This document shows positions 29,165 through 37,545 of a DNA stretch of 64,000 nt, piece by piece. How positions within the stretch are numbered: the stretch's first letter is position 1; the number at the start of each line of letters is the position of its first letter. Both the position numbers and the translations under genes were made by a program. Location of the stretch: contig NZ_RAZT01000011.1 of the NCBI RefSeq assembly GCF_003626635.1, positions 1 through 64,000 of the forward strand, given 5' to 3'. Origin of the DNA: Micromonospora musae (GTDB lineage Bacteria; Actinomycetota; Actinomycetes; Mycobacteriales; Micromonosporaceae). The notes beneath the pieces are model-generated. The model ran no database searches, was not told where the DNA came from, and saw only the letters and a list, made by a program, of their open reading frames with translations.

Positions 29165-29518
29165 CAGCTCCAGAATCGCGCGGGTCGCCTCGAACCAGCG
29201 GTCGAGCCAGCCGGGCGGCGGCAGGCTGCCCTTCGGCGGCAGCTCCAACAGCAGCCCTTGCAGCAGTGGGTGGTCGACCAGCGAGTCGCCCGGCTCGGTG
29301 GACCAGCTGGCCGGGAAGTTCGCGGCACCGTGCGAGTTCGGCTCCAGCGACGGCAGGTTGATCGCAGAGGCGGAGTGCTCGGCCGCCTCCTCCCGCTCGG
29401 GGTCACCCGCGACCACCTCCGTGAGGACGGTGTCCCGACGCGCACCGCGGTACTTGCCACCGAACCGCTCCGATTTGCTCGGACCGTTGGTGAGGTTCTC
29501 TGACCCGATCGTCGTCAT
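29132..29518 (-). CDS. Conserved-looking hypothetical protein, 128 residues
   Basis: The protein starts MTTIGSENLTNGPSKSERF. It has a charged, Ala/Glu-rich middle and a C-terminal helix pair (DHPLLQGLLLELPPKG, then WLDRWFEATRAILELLYMQG). The last block resembles the LLxxLPxxG...WLxxAxxxFDLxY ending of many small actinomycete proteins of unknown role. Third codon positions are strongly G/C, supporting real coding. It lies downstream of the Scr1-like/DUF397 pair on the same strand but beyond a hairpin, so it may be transcribed separately. Confidence 0.6.
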   Translation of the reverse strand: MTTIGSENLTNGPSKSERFGGKYRGARRDTVLTEVVAGDPEREEAAEHSASAINLPSLEPNSHGAANFPASWSTEPGDSLVDHPLLQGLLLELPPKGSLPPPGWLDRWFEATRAILELLYMQGAGRPR

Positions 29519-29716
29519 GCGTCTCGCCTGCCTCGCTCGGTTGCCGATCCCCCGCGGCCGGTTTCTGCACCGGCGCCATACCGACGGGTTCAACGAGGCG
29601 GGGCGCTTGTGGCGACGGGACGCCCGGTGGATCGTGGCCCGCCGCGGCCTCTTCGAAAGGAAATGGAGCGCACGTCCGTCGGTGATTGTTCGGGCGATCG
29701 GGCCCGGAACGCGGCA

Positions 29717-29754
29717 GCGGGCCCCCGTCCGGTGAATCCCGGACGAGGACCCGC
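29717..29754 (-). terminator. Hairpin terminator after the DUF397 gene
   Basis: GCGGGCCCCCGTCCGG pairs almost perfectly with TCCCGGACGAGGACCCGC. It lies 26 bp past the DUF397 stop on its strand. Confidence 0.65.
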
Positions 29755-29779
29755 CCCGTCGCCTTTGCGCCCGAGTGCT

Positions 29780-30007
29780 TCAGGCCGAACCGAACCCGCC
29801 GTTCCTGGTGCTGGCGACGAAGGCGTGCCAGTCAGCGGGAGCGAAGATCAGGGCCGGCCCCGTCTTGTCCTTCGAGTCCCGGACGCCGACCACTCCCGGC
29901 ACGTACGCCACCTCCACGCAGTTGTCACAGTTCGGCCCGCTCTTCGAGCTCTTGAACCACGTTGCCTGCGTCAGGTCCACGGAGAACCCCTTGGTCGCCA
30001 TTTCCAC
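29780..30007 (-). CDS. DUF397 domain protein
   Basis: The protein has 75 residues. The DUF397 hallmarks are present: TWFKSSKSGPNCDNCVEVAYV, then GVRDSKDKTGPALIFAPADWHAFV. These small proteins are almost always encoded next to Scr1/WhiJ-type HTH regulators in actinomycetes and behave like partners in antitoxin-style or developmental switches. The GTG at 30007 follows GAGGAG by 5 nt and lies inside the end of the regulator gene (37-bp overlap), so translation is probably coupled. Confidence 0.92.
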   Translation of the reverse strand: MEMATKGFSVDLTQATWFKSSKSGPNCDNCVEVAYVPGVVGVRDSKDKTGPALIFAPADWHAFVASTRNGGFGSA

Positions 30008-30852
30008 AGCGGCTCCTCTACCAGTTTCGCGATGTGTGCGATGGACTCCTCCGGACGAATGGCCGCCGCTCGAATGTGATCGAAGATGAAGCTGTACTTC
30101 TGCAGTTCGTCGCCCTTCTCGAGGAAGAGCCCACCCGTGGCGTTCTCCGCGTACACGACATCCGGATCACCGGGCTCGGGGAAGCTCAGGATCGTGAAGG
30201 TGCCATCCATGCCGGCGTGCGCCCCCACCTCGAAAGGCAGGATCTGCAACGTCACGTTCGGCAGCTCCGCGACCTCGACCAGCCGTTTCAACTGGTTCCG
30301 CATCACTTCGTCCCCGCCCACCGGACGGCTCACCACCGCCTCATCGAGCACCACCCACAGATCGACCGGATCATCCTGTGTCAGCAACGACTGCCGACCG
30401 AGGCGGACACGGACACGTTGTGCGACTTGATCCGGGGTGAAGTCCGGGCGGGCGGCCCGGATCATCGCGCCCGCGTACTCCTCGGTCTCGAGCAGACCCG
30501 GCACCACCTGCTGTTCGTACGCCCGGATCGAACTCGCCGCCGCCTCCAGCCCGACGTACGCGCCGACCAGCACGGTGCTGTACGGATGCCACCAGCCCTT
30601 CTGCCGGGCCTCCCGGGCGATCTGCACCAACTCGTCGCTCTCCACGCCGACCACTCCGTAGATCCGGAGCATGTCGCGCACGTCGCGCGGCGTGGCCGTG
30701 GTGTGACCGGTCTCGATCCGGGAAACCTTCGACGCCGAGCACTCCAGCTGCTCGGCCACGGCCTCGATGGTGATGCCGGCCGCCTCGCGCTGGCGCCGCA
30801 ACTCGGCGCCGAGGCGCCGTCGCCGGATGGTCGGGCTGCGCCGCTCGCTCAC
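29971..30852 (-). CDS. Scr1/WhiJ-like XRE-family transcriptional regulator (DUF5753 C-terminus)
   Basis: The protein has 293 residues. The N-terminal helix-turn-helix (about 12-65) reads RRLGAELRRQREAAGITIEAVAEQLECSASKVSRIE. The remaining 220 residues are the DUF5753-type effector domain (IRAYEQQVVPGLLETEEYAGAMI, then VVLDEAVVSRPVGG, LPFEVGAHAGMDGTFTIL and VVYAEN). In streptomycetes such regulators pair with DUF397 proteins and influence development and antibiotic production; the ligand is unknown. ACGTG-containing inverted repeats 250-330 bp upstream are candidate operators. Confidence 0.92.
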   Translation of the reverse strand: MSERRSPTIRRRRLGAELRRQREAAGITIEAVAEQLECSASKVSRIETGHTTATPRDVRDMLRIYGVVGVESDELVQIAREARQKGWWHPYSTVLVGAYVGLEAAASSIRAYEQQVVPGLLETEEYAGAMIRAARPDFTPDQVAQRVRVRLGRQSLLTQDDPVDLWVVLDEAVVSRPVGGDEVMRNQLKRLVEVAELPNVTLQILPFEVGAHAGMDGTFTILSFPEPGDPDVVYAENATGGLFLEKGDELQKYSFIFDHIRAAAIRPEESIAHIAKLVEEPLWKWRPRGSPWT

Positions 30853-31105
30853 CGAGCCACCCCGCTTCGCCTCGTGCCCGGCCCGCCTAGCGCGCGGAGG
30901 AGTGTCACCCCGACATGCCGGCTCTTCGCCCTCACCCGCCTGTACCTCCGGTCGACGCGCCGATGGTCGCCGTCCGCCGCGGCGCGCAGCTTCGACGGCG
31001 GACGGTTCGCGGCTCGGGGGGTGGTGCCGGTCGTCGACCGGCCGCGGGCGGGCGAAACCGGTCCTCAGTGTGACGCCCGAACGCGGATGGCTTCAAGCGC
31101 TGTTT

Positions 31106-31163
31106 TACGTGTCGCACTCACGTATCGGCAAAAGTCGACGTGCAACTTGCATGAAGCACGTCG
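31106..31163. promoter_or_regulatory. Cluster of ACGTG-core inverted repeats upstream of the Scr1-like regulator
   Basis: CGACGTGC (31136-31143) and GCACGTCG (31156-31163) are perfect 8-bp arms with a 12-nt spacer. Just before them, ACGTG and CACGT form a second dyad (31108-31124). The local sequence is also AT-richer than its surroundings. This may be an operator region; no protein is assigned. Apart from this, the 30,853-31,218 stretch holds no convincing gene. Confidence 0.35.
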
Positions 31164-31218
31164 CTGGTGCACTCTGTCCGTATGGCTCGGATTACTCACC
31201 GTCTCGACAGCCTACCCG

Positions 31219-31416
31219 TTAGTGATCATCGCAGCGGGGGCGGCCTGCCGAACGGCCCGATCCGGCCAGCGACAACCAGATCTGCCCCGGGGTGATGACC
31301 CCACCGCTGCACGCCAGCCGGCTGCGGCGGTGGGCGCAAAAACCCGGAAGCAGCCGGGTGATGGTCGGGTGGCGGCGCGCCACCAGCGGGTACGGCCCGA
31401 CCACCACCACCCGCAC
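31219..31416 (-). CDS. Possible small protein of unknown function
   Basis: This 65-residue frame from GTG 31416 has clearly G/C-biased third positions over nearly its whole length and a plausible globular sequence. It begins MRVVVVGPYPLVARRHPTI and continues TRLLPGFCAHRRSRLACSGG and TPGQIWLSLAG. The frame is open upstream to a TTG at 31503, but that would leave only 18 bp to the divergent gene at 31522. The two Cys and one His could bind a metal. No family is recognised, the ribosome site is weak, and the reading is tentative. Confidence 0.35.
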   Translation of the reverse strand: MRVVVVGPYPLVARRHPTITRLLPGFCAHRRSRLACSGGVITPGQIWLSLAGSGRSAGRPRCDDH

Positions 31417-31521
31417 CACCCACCGGTACGCGAGACACGACCTCGCCGTATCGACCCGTGAAAAGTCCCCCCGACGAGACTCGCCGGCGAGGCCGCCGGC
31501 CAACCTTCCTCAGGAGCCCAT

Positions 31522-31815
31522 GTGCTTCCCCGCTCCGGTGACGTACTGCACGTGACTCGCGCGGCGAGTGTCCAGTTCCTCCGGCCCATCAAGTTCCGGG
31601 TGATCCGGGTGCTCGACTGGCCAACCTACGACGGTTGGCTCTGGCTCGACGGCTACGAGTTGAACGCGGCGGGGGACGCGGTCAACCGGCGGTCGATCTT
31701 CGTACAGCGGGAGGGGCTGCAGCAACTGCCGCAGCACCGGCCCGTGCCGCAGCAGCGACCGCACACCGCGCGGCAGCGCAGGCCGGTCTCCCGTACGCCG
31801 GTCCGGGTGGGCTGA
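31522..31815 (+). CDS. Small hypothetical protein with W-rich core
   Basis: The protein has 97 residues. GTG 31522 follows AGGAG by 5 nt. The core FLRPIKFRVIRVLDWPTYDG, then WLWLDGYELNAAGDAVNRRSIFV, reads like a small beta-barrel with an aromatic strand and seems conserved in actinomycetes by recognition, though without a known role. The C-terminal 35 residues are Gln/Arg/Pro-rich (QQLPQHRPVPQQRP) and probably disordered and nucleic-acid-like in charge. Confidence 0.65.
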   Translation: MLPRSGDVLHVTRAASVQFLRPIKFRVIRVLDWPTYDGWLWLDGYELNAAGDAVNRRSIFVQREGLQQLPQHRPVPQQRPHTARQRRPVSRTPVRVG

Positions 31816-31835
31816 GCACCGCGAACCCGCAGTTT

Positions 31836-31872
31836 GTGGGCGTGTCTCGCATTAGACTCAGGGCACGCCCAC
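31836..31872 (+). terminator. Inverted repeat between two small genes
   Basis: GTGGGCGTG and CACGCCCAC form a 9-bp stem about 20 bp after the 97-residue gene. A TAGACT element in the loop could also be the -10 of the following gene, so the role is ambiguous. Confidence 0.4.
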
Positions 31873-31915
31873 CCCGGCAGGTTCCACCCCGCGCGTCCAG
31901 GACCCCGAACCTGGG

Positions 31916-32398
31916 ATGGCCATGCTCAATCTGCCCGCCGCGCGGCGGCAACACCGCTCACCTATCACCTATGCCTTCGTACTCCTGGCGTTCTTCGGCG
32001 CCGCCACCACCCTCGCGGTCGTGGTACGCGACCCCGCCCTCTCCTCGACCACCCATCTGCCGGAGCCGGTGCCCGCACCGGAGATCACGGTGATCGGCGA
32101 GGGGTCCTCACCCGACCCGGACGACGGACCCGGCTGGGACGGAACGCCCGGCGTCGCTGATCCGCTCGACGACGGAAGCAGCACGGTCCCGGGCGACCCG
32201 AACAACGCGGCCGATCCGGCCGGCGAAGACCCGGCGAACGGCTCCGGAGCCGGCGCGCTGGCCGGCGAGAGCGCCCCGCACACGGGACGACACTCACCGG
32301 ACGACGTCCGCCGGGCACTCTTCTGGTCCGGCGTCCTCGGGTTGACCATCTCGCTCGCCGGGCTCGGCCTGGTCGGCACCCGACGACGGATGTGGTGA
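31916..32398 (+). CDS. Envelope protein with two membrane helices and acidic Pro/Asp-rich ectodomain
   Basis: The protein has 160 residues. An N-terminal helix (about 19-38, TYAFVLLAFFGAATTLAVVV) is followed by about 90 acidic, Gly/Pro/Asp/Ser-rich residues. The C-terminus is one more hydrophobic helix (about 132-153) and a basic tail GTRRRMW. The end resembles a cell-wall sorting signal (hydrophobic stretch plus RRR), but no LPxTG or LAxTG motif precedes it, so anchoring by sortase is not supported. The function is unknown. Confidence 0.65.
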   Translation: MAMLNLPAARRQHRSPITYAFVLLAFFGAATTLAVVVRDPALSSTTHLPEPVPAPEITVIGEGSSPDPDDGPGWDGTPGVADPLDDGSSTVPGDPNNAADPAGEDPANGSGAGALAGESAPHTGRHSPDDVRRALFWSGVLGLTISLAGLGLVGTRRRMW

Positions 32399-32445
32399 CC
32401 GCACCTCCTCAGCCCCACCGGTCCGGCCCGCGGGAACGCCCCCGA

Positions 32446-33231
32446 TCAGGGAGTAGCCGTCGTCGTGGGGGCCGACGTCGGCAGGCCGGTCGGGGCGGCC
32501 GAGGTGGCATCGGCCTGTGAGATCAGGAGCGCGATCTCCTCCTCCTCGGTCACCACCTCACCCGCCTCCGGGTCGGTACCGATCACTCGCCCCGGCGGCA
32601 GCTCCGACGGACGGAACTCCACCCGATAGCTCAACCCGAGCCGGTCCAGCAGCGCCTCAGCAGCCGCCTGCGGCAGACCGGCCAGCGGCGGCACCGGCAC
32701 CTCGACCGCCTCGGTGGCGGTCGGCGGAGCGCTGCTCGGGGACTCGGTCGTCGGCTCGGCCGAGGTCGGGGCGGCGCTGGTCGGCGCGGCCGTGGTGAGC
32801 GAGGGCGACACTGACGGCTCCGGGCCGGGCCGCTCGTCCGCGGCATTGCTCAGCAGCCACAACGCGACGCCGAGCAGAGCCACCAGGAGCAACGCGAGGA
32901 TGCCCCAGAGGATCGGCAGCCACCAGCGCCGGCCACCCTGCTCCTCCTCGTACCACTCGCCGGCCGGCTCGGGGTAGTCGGACGGTCGAGGCGGCGGCAC
33001 CCCGGCCCGCCCGGACCAGGGCGCCACCCGCTCCGGCTGCGCCGGAACGTTCCGATCGGTGGGCCGGCCCAGCGGGGTCGTCGCGTCCGCCGACTCAGGG
33101 GAGCTCGCCCCGGCGCGCTCCGCCGGACCGGGCAGCCGTTGGGTCTGGTCGTCCGGCTCGCCGCCGGAGCGCGGAAGCGGGCGGGTCTCGTCGCGGTCGC
33201 CGGCGGGTGGCTCCTGGCGGTCGTCGCTCAT
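32446..33231 (-). CDS. Single-pass membrane protein with extracellular PASTA-like domain
   Basis: The protein has 261 residues. The cytoplasmic part (about 1-102) is polar and Pro/Asp/Arg-rich. A transmembrane helix at about 105-128 (LPILWGILALLLVALLGVALWLL) is followed by a Ser/Thr/Pro-rich stalk and one PASTA-type module (about 178-240): VPPLAGLPQAAAEALLDRLGLSYRVEF, then GRVIGTDPEAGEVVTEEEEIALLIS. PASTA modules bind muropeptides or beta-lactams. Here there is no kinase or PBP domain, so it may be a sensor or adaptor. It lies upstream-to-downstream with a second such gene on the same strand. Confidence 0.75.
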   Translation of the reverse strand: MSDDRQEPPAGDRDETRPLPRSGGEPDDQTQRLPGPAERAGASSPESADATTPLGRPTDRNVPAQPERVAPWSGRAGVPPPRPSDYPEPAGEWYEEEQGGRRWWLPILWGILALLLVALLGVALWLLSNAADERPGPEPSVSPSLTTAAPTSAAPTSAEPTTESPSSAPPTATEAVEVPVPPLAGLPQAAAEALLDRLGLSYRVEFRPSELPPGRVIGTDPEAGEVVTEEEEIALLISQADATSAAPTGLPTSAPTTTATP

Positions 33232-33375
33232 GGCACGTCCTCTCCCGAGCCGGGCAGGCGTCCTGGCCTCCTGTCCGCCAACCTAGCTGGCCGCGCAACC
33301 ATCGGCCCGGATCAACGTGCCGACCCGCCCACGGACGACCGTCGCCGACCGTCCGTCCAGTTCAGGCCGTCTGCG

Positions 33376-34059
33376 TCACGGGGCCGGAAAGAACGGTGGC
33401 TGGTTCGACTTCTCCGCCCCGCACCAGATCCGCACCTGGTCGTTCCAGCGCGCCGAGCCCCCCTCGGACGGCTCCTGGCGGGTCACCTCGCCGCGCTTCC
33501 CATTCGGGTAGTCCGGGTAGAAGCCCGACTCGCCCAGCTCGTCCGCCGCGTCGGCGCAGTCGTCACCGACGACGTCCGGCACCTCACTCTCCGGTGGCGG
33601 TCCGGCCACGTAGAGCGTCACCGTCGTCCCCCGCCGTACCTCGCGGCCGACCTCGGGATCGGTGCGTTCGATCGAGCGGCCCGCACCGTCACCGAAGACC
33701 AGACGCCAGCCCAGCCGGAGATCGCGCAGCTCGTCGCGCGCGTACAGGAAATCCGTGCCGATCACCGGCGGTACGGTCAGCCCCGAGGCGGTCGACGCCG
33801 AGGTGCGCGGCGCCGACGGGGTGGTCCGCGTGGGCTCCGGGCGGTGGCTGGGTCTTCCGCTCGCCGCTCCGGTCGCGCTCGGCGCCGCCACCGGCTTCTC
33901 CGGGGACTGCTCGCCCTCGCCCGCCAGCAGCCAACCGCCGGTCGCGCCGATCGCGGCGAGCAGCACGGCGACCATGCCGCCGCCGAGCACCACGGTGAGT
34001 CGTCCCGGGCTGCCCTCGCGTCTCTCGCCGAGATTGCCGTTCGTGTTCCCGTCCGTCAT
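33376..34059 (-). CDS. Membrane-anchored protein with two PASTA-like domains
   Basis: The protein has 227 residues. A short cytoplasmic N-terminus is followed by one helix (about 23-46, VVLGGGMVAVLLAAIGATGGWLLAG), a Ser/Thr/Pro stalk, and two PASTA-like modules. The first, at about 95-152, runs from VPPVIGTDFLYARDELRDLRLGWRL through DPEVGREVRRGTTVTLYV; the second, at about 160-215, from VPDVVGDDCADAADELGESGFYP. The two Cys in the second module (DDCAD and RIWCGAE) may form a disulfide. With the neighbouring gene it makes a pair of kinase-free PASTA proteins. Confidence 0.75.
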   Translation of the reverse strand: MTDGNTNGNLGERREGSPGRLTVVLGGGMVAVLLAAIGATGGWLLAGEGEQSPEKPVAAPSATGAASGRPSHRPEPTRTTPSAPRTSASTASGLTVPPVIGTDFLYARDELRDLRLGWRLVFGDGAGRSIERTDPEVGREVRRGTTVTLYVAGPPPESEVPDVVGDDCADAADELGESGFYPDYPNGKRGEVTRQEPSEGGSARWNDQVRIWCGAEKSNQPPFFPAP

Positions 34060-34181
34060 ACCGACACCGCCTCAGTCACCCGCGACCGTACCGAGTCCCG
34101 CCAGGTCGCCGCCGCCACCGTCCAGACGGGACGGTTGTCGACGACTCGCCGCGCCGACGACGGGACGTTACGCTGCCCGGC

Positions 34182-35606
34182 ATGGCCAGACGCGGCTGGG
34201 GAGGATCCATCGCGACCGCCGTCGGCGTTGCTGCCGGCACCGGCGCGGCCCAACTGGGCTTCGGCTACGGGTTGGGCATCATCAACTGGGCACCGGCCGA
34301 CGCCGGTGCGGCCCGGGGGGCGTGGGTCGCCAGCCTGGTCTGGGCCACCTGGATCGCCGGCACCTCGACCATCCTCGGCGCGGTCTGCGCGTACCGCCTG
34401 CACGAGCGGGCGCGCGACGCCGCGAGGGTGACGGCCCACGAACCGAGCCCGGCGAGCTCCGACGTCACTTCCGACGCCGCCACGACCCGACTCGACGGTT
34501 CGACCGCCCCGACCGGGTCCGGTGCGCCGCGGCAGGCCGACGAGGGTGACCCGGTACCGGCCGGCCGGGGGACGGAGGAGACCGCTCGCGCCAGCAGTCT
34601 CCGGCGGATCGCCCTGTCGATCGCGGCCGGGCTGGGCGGCCTCGTCACCGTGCTGCTGGTCGCGGTTCCCGCCCGGGTGGCGGTGGCCGCGGACACCGCC
34701 ACCCCGCAGCGGCTCGCCGCCGGGTACGCGGCGATCGGGGTGCTGTTGGGGGTGTTGACCGCGCTCTGGGCGCTGCGCTCACGCGCCGCCGCCGCCAACG
34801 TGATCGCGACGGTCGCCTGGCTCTGGCTGCTCGCCGTGGTCGCGGTGGTCGACGGAGTACTCGCCGGACGCGGGCTCGCCAGCGCCCAGCTCGGCATCTG
34901 GCAGATCAGCTCGGACCGGCCGGGATTCTGGATCCGGGACTACCTCTACTGGCCGGGAGTGGTGCTCTCGCTCGGCTCCGCGCTGCTGATCGGCGTACTG
35001 GCTGCCCGGCGCACCGCCCGCTCGGCGGAGCACCGGATCGGCGCGGCCATCTCCGGCGCGGCCGGGCCGCTGCTCGTCGCGGTGGCCTACCTGTTGGCCG
35101 TACCACGGCTGTCGGCGATCACCCCGGAGCAGGTGTCGGCGCATCTGATCGCCCCGTACGCGGTGATCGTCGGAATCGGCGGTTCGGTGCTGGTGGCAGC
35201 GCTCGCACAGGGCCGGGCCCGGCGGGCGGCGTCGCGGGCCGGCGCGAACTCGACCGGCACGGCGAGCGGGTCGGGGCCGACGGTCGGCACGACCGAGCCG
35301 GCGACCGGACCGACGATCCCGACCGAGGCCGAGACGGCGGTGGGGGCTCGGACGACCGGCGACTCGACCGGGACGTACCGCCCGGCTGCCACGCCACCGC
35401 CGGACGCCGTCCGGCCCACCGACAGCGGGGAGTTCGCGCCGCCCGGCAGCACCCCTCCCGTGCCGAAGGTGCCCGCGCCGCGTACCGGGGAGGCCGATCG
35501 ACTCGACGACCCGGGCGAGCCGGAGGCGGCCGCGGCCACCGCGGAGCCGGTCAAGCCGGAGACCCGGTCCGGTCGCCGTGCCCGGCCGCCGCGTCGCACC
35601 GGCTGA
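34182..35606 (+). CDS. Multipass membrane protein of unknown function with disordered tail
   Basis: The protein has 474 residues. A first pair of helices lies at about 8-30 and 42-68, followed by an acidic linker. A block of about six more helices spans residues 145-345 (SIAAGLGGLVTVLLVAVPARVAV, ATVAWLWLLAVVAVVDGVLAG, YLYWPGVVLSLGSALLIGVLA). The last 125 residues are Thr/Pro/Gly/Glu-rich and end RRARPPRRTG. No catalytic motif is recognised. It is divergent from the PASTA pair, which may share its promoter region (34,060-34,181). Confidence 0.7.
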   Translation: MARRGWGGSIATAVGVAAGTGAAQLGFGYGLGIINWAPADAGAARGAWVASLVWATWIAGTSTILGAVCAYRLHERARDAARVTAHEPSPASSDVTSDAATTRLDGSTAPTGSGAPRQADEGDPVPAGRGTEETARASSLRRIALSIAAGLGGLVTVLLVAVPARVAVAADTATPQRLAAGYAAIGVLLGVLTALWALRSRAAAANVIATVAWLWLLAVVAVVDGVLAGRGLASAQLGIWQISSDRPGFWIRDYLYWPGVVLSLGSALLIGVLAARRTARSAEHRIGAAISGAAGPLLVAVAYLLAVPRLSAITPEQVSAHLIAPYAVIVGIGGSVLVAALAQGRARRAASRAGANSTGTASGSGPTVGTTEPATGPTIPTEAETAVGARTTGDSTGTYRPAATPPPDAVRPTDSGEFAPPGSTPPVPKVPAPRTGEADRLDDPGEPEAAAATAEPVKPETRSGRRARPPRRTG

Positions 35607-35780
35607 CGAACGCTCACCCTCGATCGGGTCGGCTCCCACCGGCACCGGCCCGGCCGGAACGCTCTCGACGTGCCCAGCGCGGTCGGCGGGTCAGGCGCGG
35701 TCGCACGTCCGGCGTGTCGACGGGTCAGGTGTGGTCGACGGGTCCGGCGCAAGCGCGCCCGACGCTCCGGTCGACGGAAG

Positions 35781-37259
35781 TCAGTCAACCGGCCAGGTGT
35801 GCACCGGCTCGTTGCTGCGCTGGAGCTCGGCATAGCGCTGCACCATGTGGTGCAGGGCCGCCTCGCGGTCCAGGCCCCGGTGCCGCTCGGCCGCCCAGAC
35901 CGCCTCGGTCTGCCAGGTAGCGCCGTTGCGGCCGGTACGGCAGCGTTGTTCGATCACTCCGAGCAGGCGGTCCCGCTGCGCCGGGGCGACACCGAAACCG
36001 TCCAGACCGGCGGCGGCCTTGGGCAGCAGCACGTCCAGCACGAGTTCGGTCACCGGCACGTCGCCGAGCCTCGGCCAGTGCAGTACGGCATCCAGGCCGC
36101 GCCGGGCGGCGGCGTGGAAGTTCTCCTCCGCGGAGCTGAACGTCAGCTGGCTCCAGATCGGGCGGTCCGCCTCGGCCAGCGCGCGGGCCAGACCGAAGTA
36201 GAACGCCGCGTTGGCCAGCATGTCGACCACCGTCGGCCCGGCCGGCAGCACCCGGTTCTCCACCCTCAGGTGGGGGCGGCCGTCCATGATGTCGTAGACC
36301 GGCCGGTTCCAGCGGTAGACGGTGCCGTTGTGCAGGCGCAGCTCACCGAGTTGGGGCACCCCGCCGGCATGCAGCACCTCCACCGGGTCCTCCTCCTCGC
36401 AGATCGGCAGCAGCGGCGGAAAATACCGGACGTTCTCCTCGAAGAGATCGAAGATCGAGGTGATCCACCGCTCCCCGAACCACACCCGGGGTCGTACGCC
36501 CTGCGCCTTCAGCTCGTCCGGGCGGGTGTCGGTGGCCTGCTCGAAGAGGGCGATCCGGGTCTCCGCCCAGAGTTGGCGACCGTAGAGGTAGGGGGAGTTC
36601 GCGCCGACCGCGACCTGCACCGCGGCGATCGCCTGGGAGGCGTTCCAGTAGTCGGCGAAGCTGTCCGGCGCGACCTGGAGGTGGAACTGGAGGCTGGTGC
36701 AGGCGGCCTCCGGCGCGATCGAGTCGGTGTGCGTGCGCAGCCGCTCGACGCCGTTGATGTCCAGCTCGATGTCCTCACCCCGGGCGCCGACGATCTGGTC
36801 GTTGAGCGCCCGGTAGCGCTCGTTCGTGGAGAGGTTCTCCGCGATCAGGTGCCGCTCGGTGAGGGTGGGCAGGATGCCGACCAGCAGGATCTTGGCGTCC
36901 GACTTGGCGGCCCGCTCGTCCGCCCGGGCGAGACTGCCGCGCAGGTCGTGCGCGTAGTCGGCGAAGCCGGTGCCCTCGATGAGCCGGGGCAGCGCGTTCA
37001 GTTCGAGGTTGAACTGGCCCAGTTCGGTCTGGAAGAGCGGGTCCGCGATGTGGGCGAGGATCTCCTCGTTGCGCATCGCCGGCTCGGCGGTCGAGTCGAT
37101 CAGGTTGAGTTCGATCTCCAGCCCGGTCATCGGCCGGTCGGCGTCGAAGCCGAAGTCGTCCAGCATCAGGGCGAAGACGTCCAGACAGCGCCGGACCTTC
37201 TGCCGGTAGCGGACCCGGTCCTCGCGGGAGTAGGCGCCCTGCGAGACGTCCCTGCCCAT
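35781..37259 (-). CDS. Glutamate-cysteine ligase family protein (GCS2 type)
   Basis: The protein has 492 residues and an ATG start at 37259. GCS2 hallmarks are GLEIELNLID (metal and glutamate site, about residue 46), FNLELNALPR, CTSLQFHLQV, RPVYDIMDGRPHLRVENRVLPAGPT and the later FYFGLARALAE. Enzymes of this fold join glutamate to cysteine or other amines using ATP. In actinomycetes, which make mycothiol instead of glutathione, such genes can serve ergothioneine (EgtA-like) or other ligations. No ergothioneine partners are adjacent, so the substrate is open. Confidence 0.85.
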   Translation of the reverse strand: MGRDVSQGAYSREDRVRYRQKVRRCLDVFALMLDDFGFDADRPMTGLEIELNLIDSTAEPAMRNEEILAHIADPLFQTELGQFNLELNALPRLIEGTGFADYAHDLRGSLARADERAAKSDAKILLVGILPTLTERHLIAENLSTNERYRALNDQIVGARGEDIELDINGVERLRTHTDSIAPEAACTSLQFHLQVAPDSFADYWNASQAIAAVQVAVGANSPYLYGRQLWAETRIALFEQATDTRPDELKAQGVRPRVWFGERWITSIFDLFEENVRYFPPLLPICEEEDPVEVLHAGGVPQLGELRLHNGTVYRWNRPVYDIMDGRPHLRVENRVLPAGPTVVDMLANAAFYFGLARALAEADRPIWSQLTFSSAEENFHAAARRGLDAVLHWPRLGDVPVTELVLDVLLPKAAAGLDGFGVAPAQRDRLLGVIEQRCRTGRNGATWQTEAVWAAERHRGLDREAALHHMVQRYAELQRSNEPVHTWPVD

Positions 37260-37493
37260 GTGCCCCTCCCGGCATAAGGCGCGACCGGGGCCGTACCGTC
37301 CCGACGCGCGTTGTCAGCCCATAACGTTAAGAGCGCTCACCTCGTCAGGACCAGAGGCGGAGAGCGGCCGATCCGTTCGACGCGGCCGCCGGGCCGGTCG
37401 TGGGATGAGCGCTGGTCGTATCTCTACCCAGTCGACCTGCTGCGTCATCGGTTCGGGCGGCACGCGGGCCGTGACGATCCGCACATGCGACGA

Positions 37494-37531
37494 CGCCGGG
37501 TCCACGCCGCTTTCGCGAGGTGGACCCGGCG
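37494..37531 (-). terminator. Hairpin terminator after the YceI gene
   Basis: CGCCGGGTCCAC and GTGGACCCGGCG form a perfect 12-bp stem around a 14-nt loop containing CTTTCG, 15 bp after the YceI stop. Confidence 0.75.
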
Positions 37532-37545
37532 TACGGGCCGGGGGG

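Noticed and set aside
31338-31360. U-tailed hairpin ACCCGG-CTGCTT-CCGGGT-TTTT on the minus strand, possible end of a small RNA
   Set aside because: The stem is only 6 bp and the region is probably coding on the same strand (31219-31416), so it may be chance; no promoter for an RNA is clear.
31916-32398. Sortase-anchored surface protein
   Set aside because: The C-terminal hydrophobic helix and RRR tail fit, but there is no LPxTG/LAxTG-like motif before the helix.
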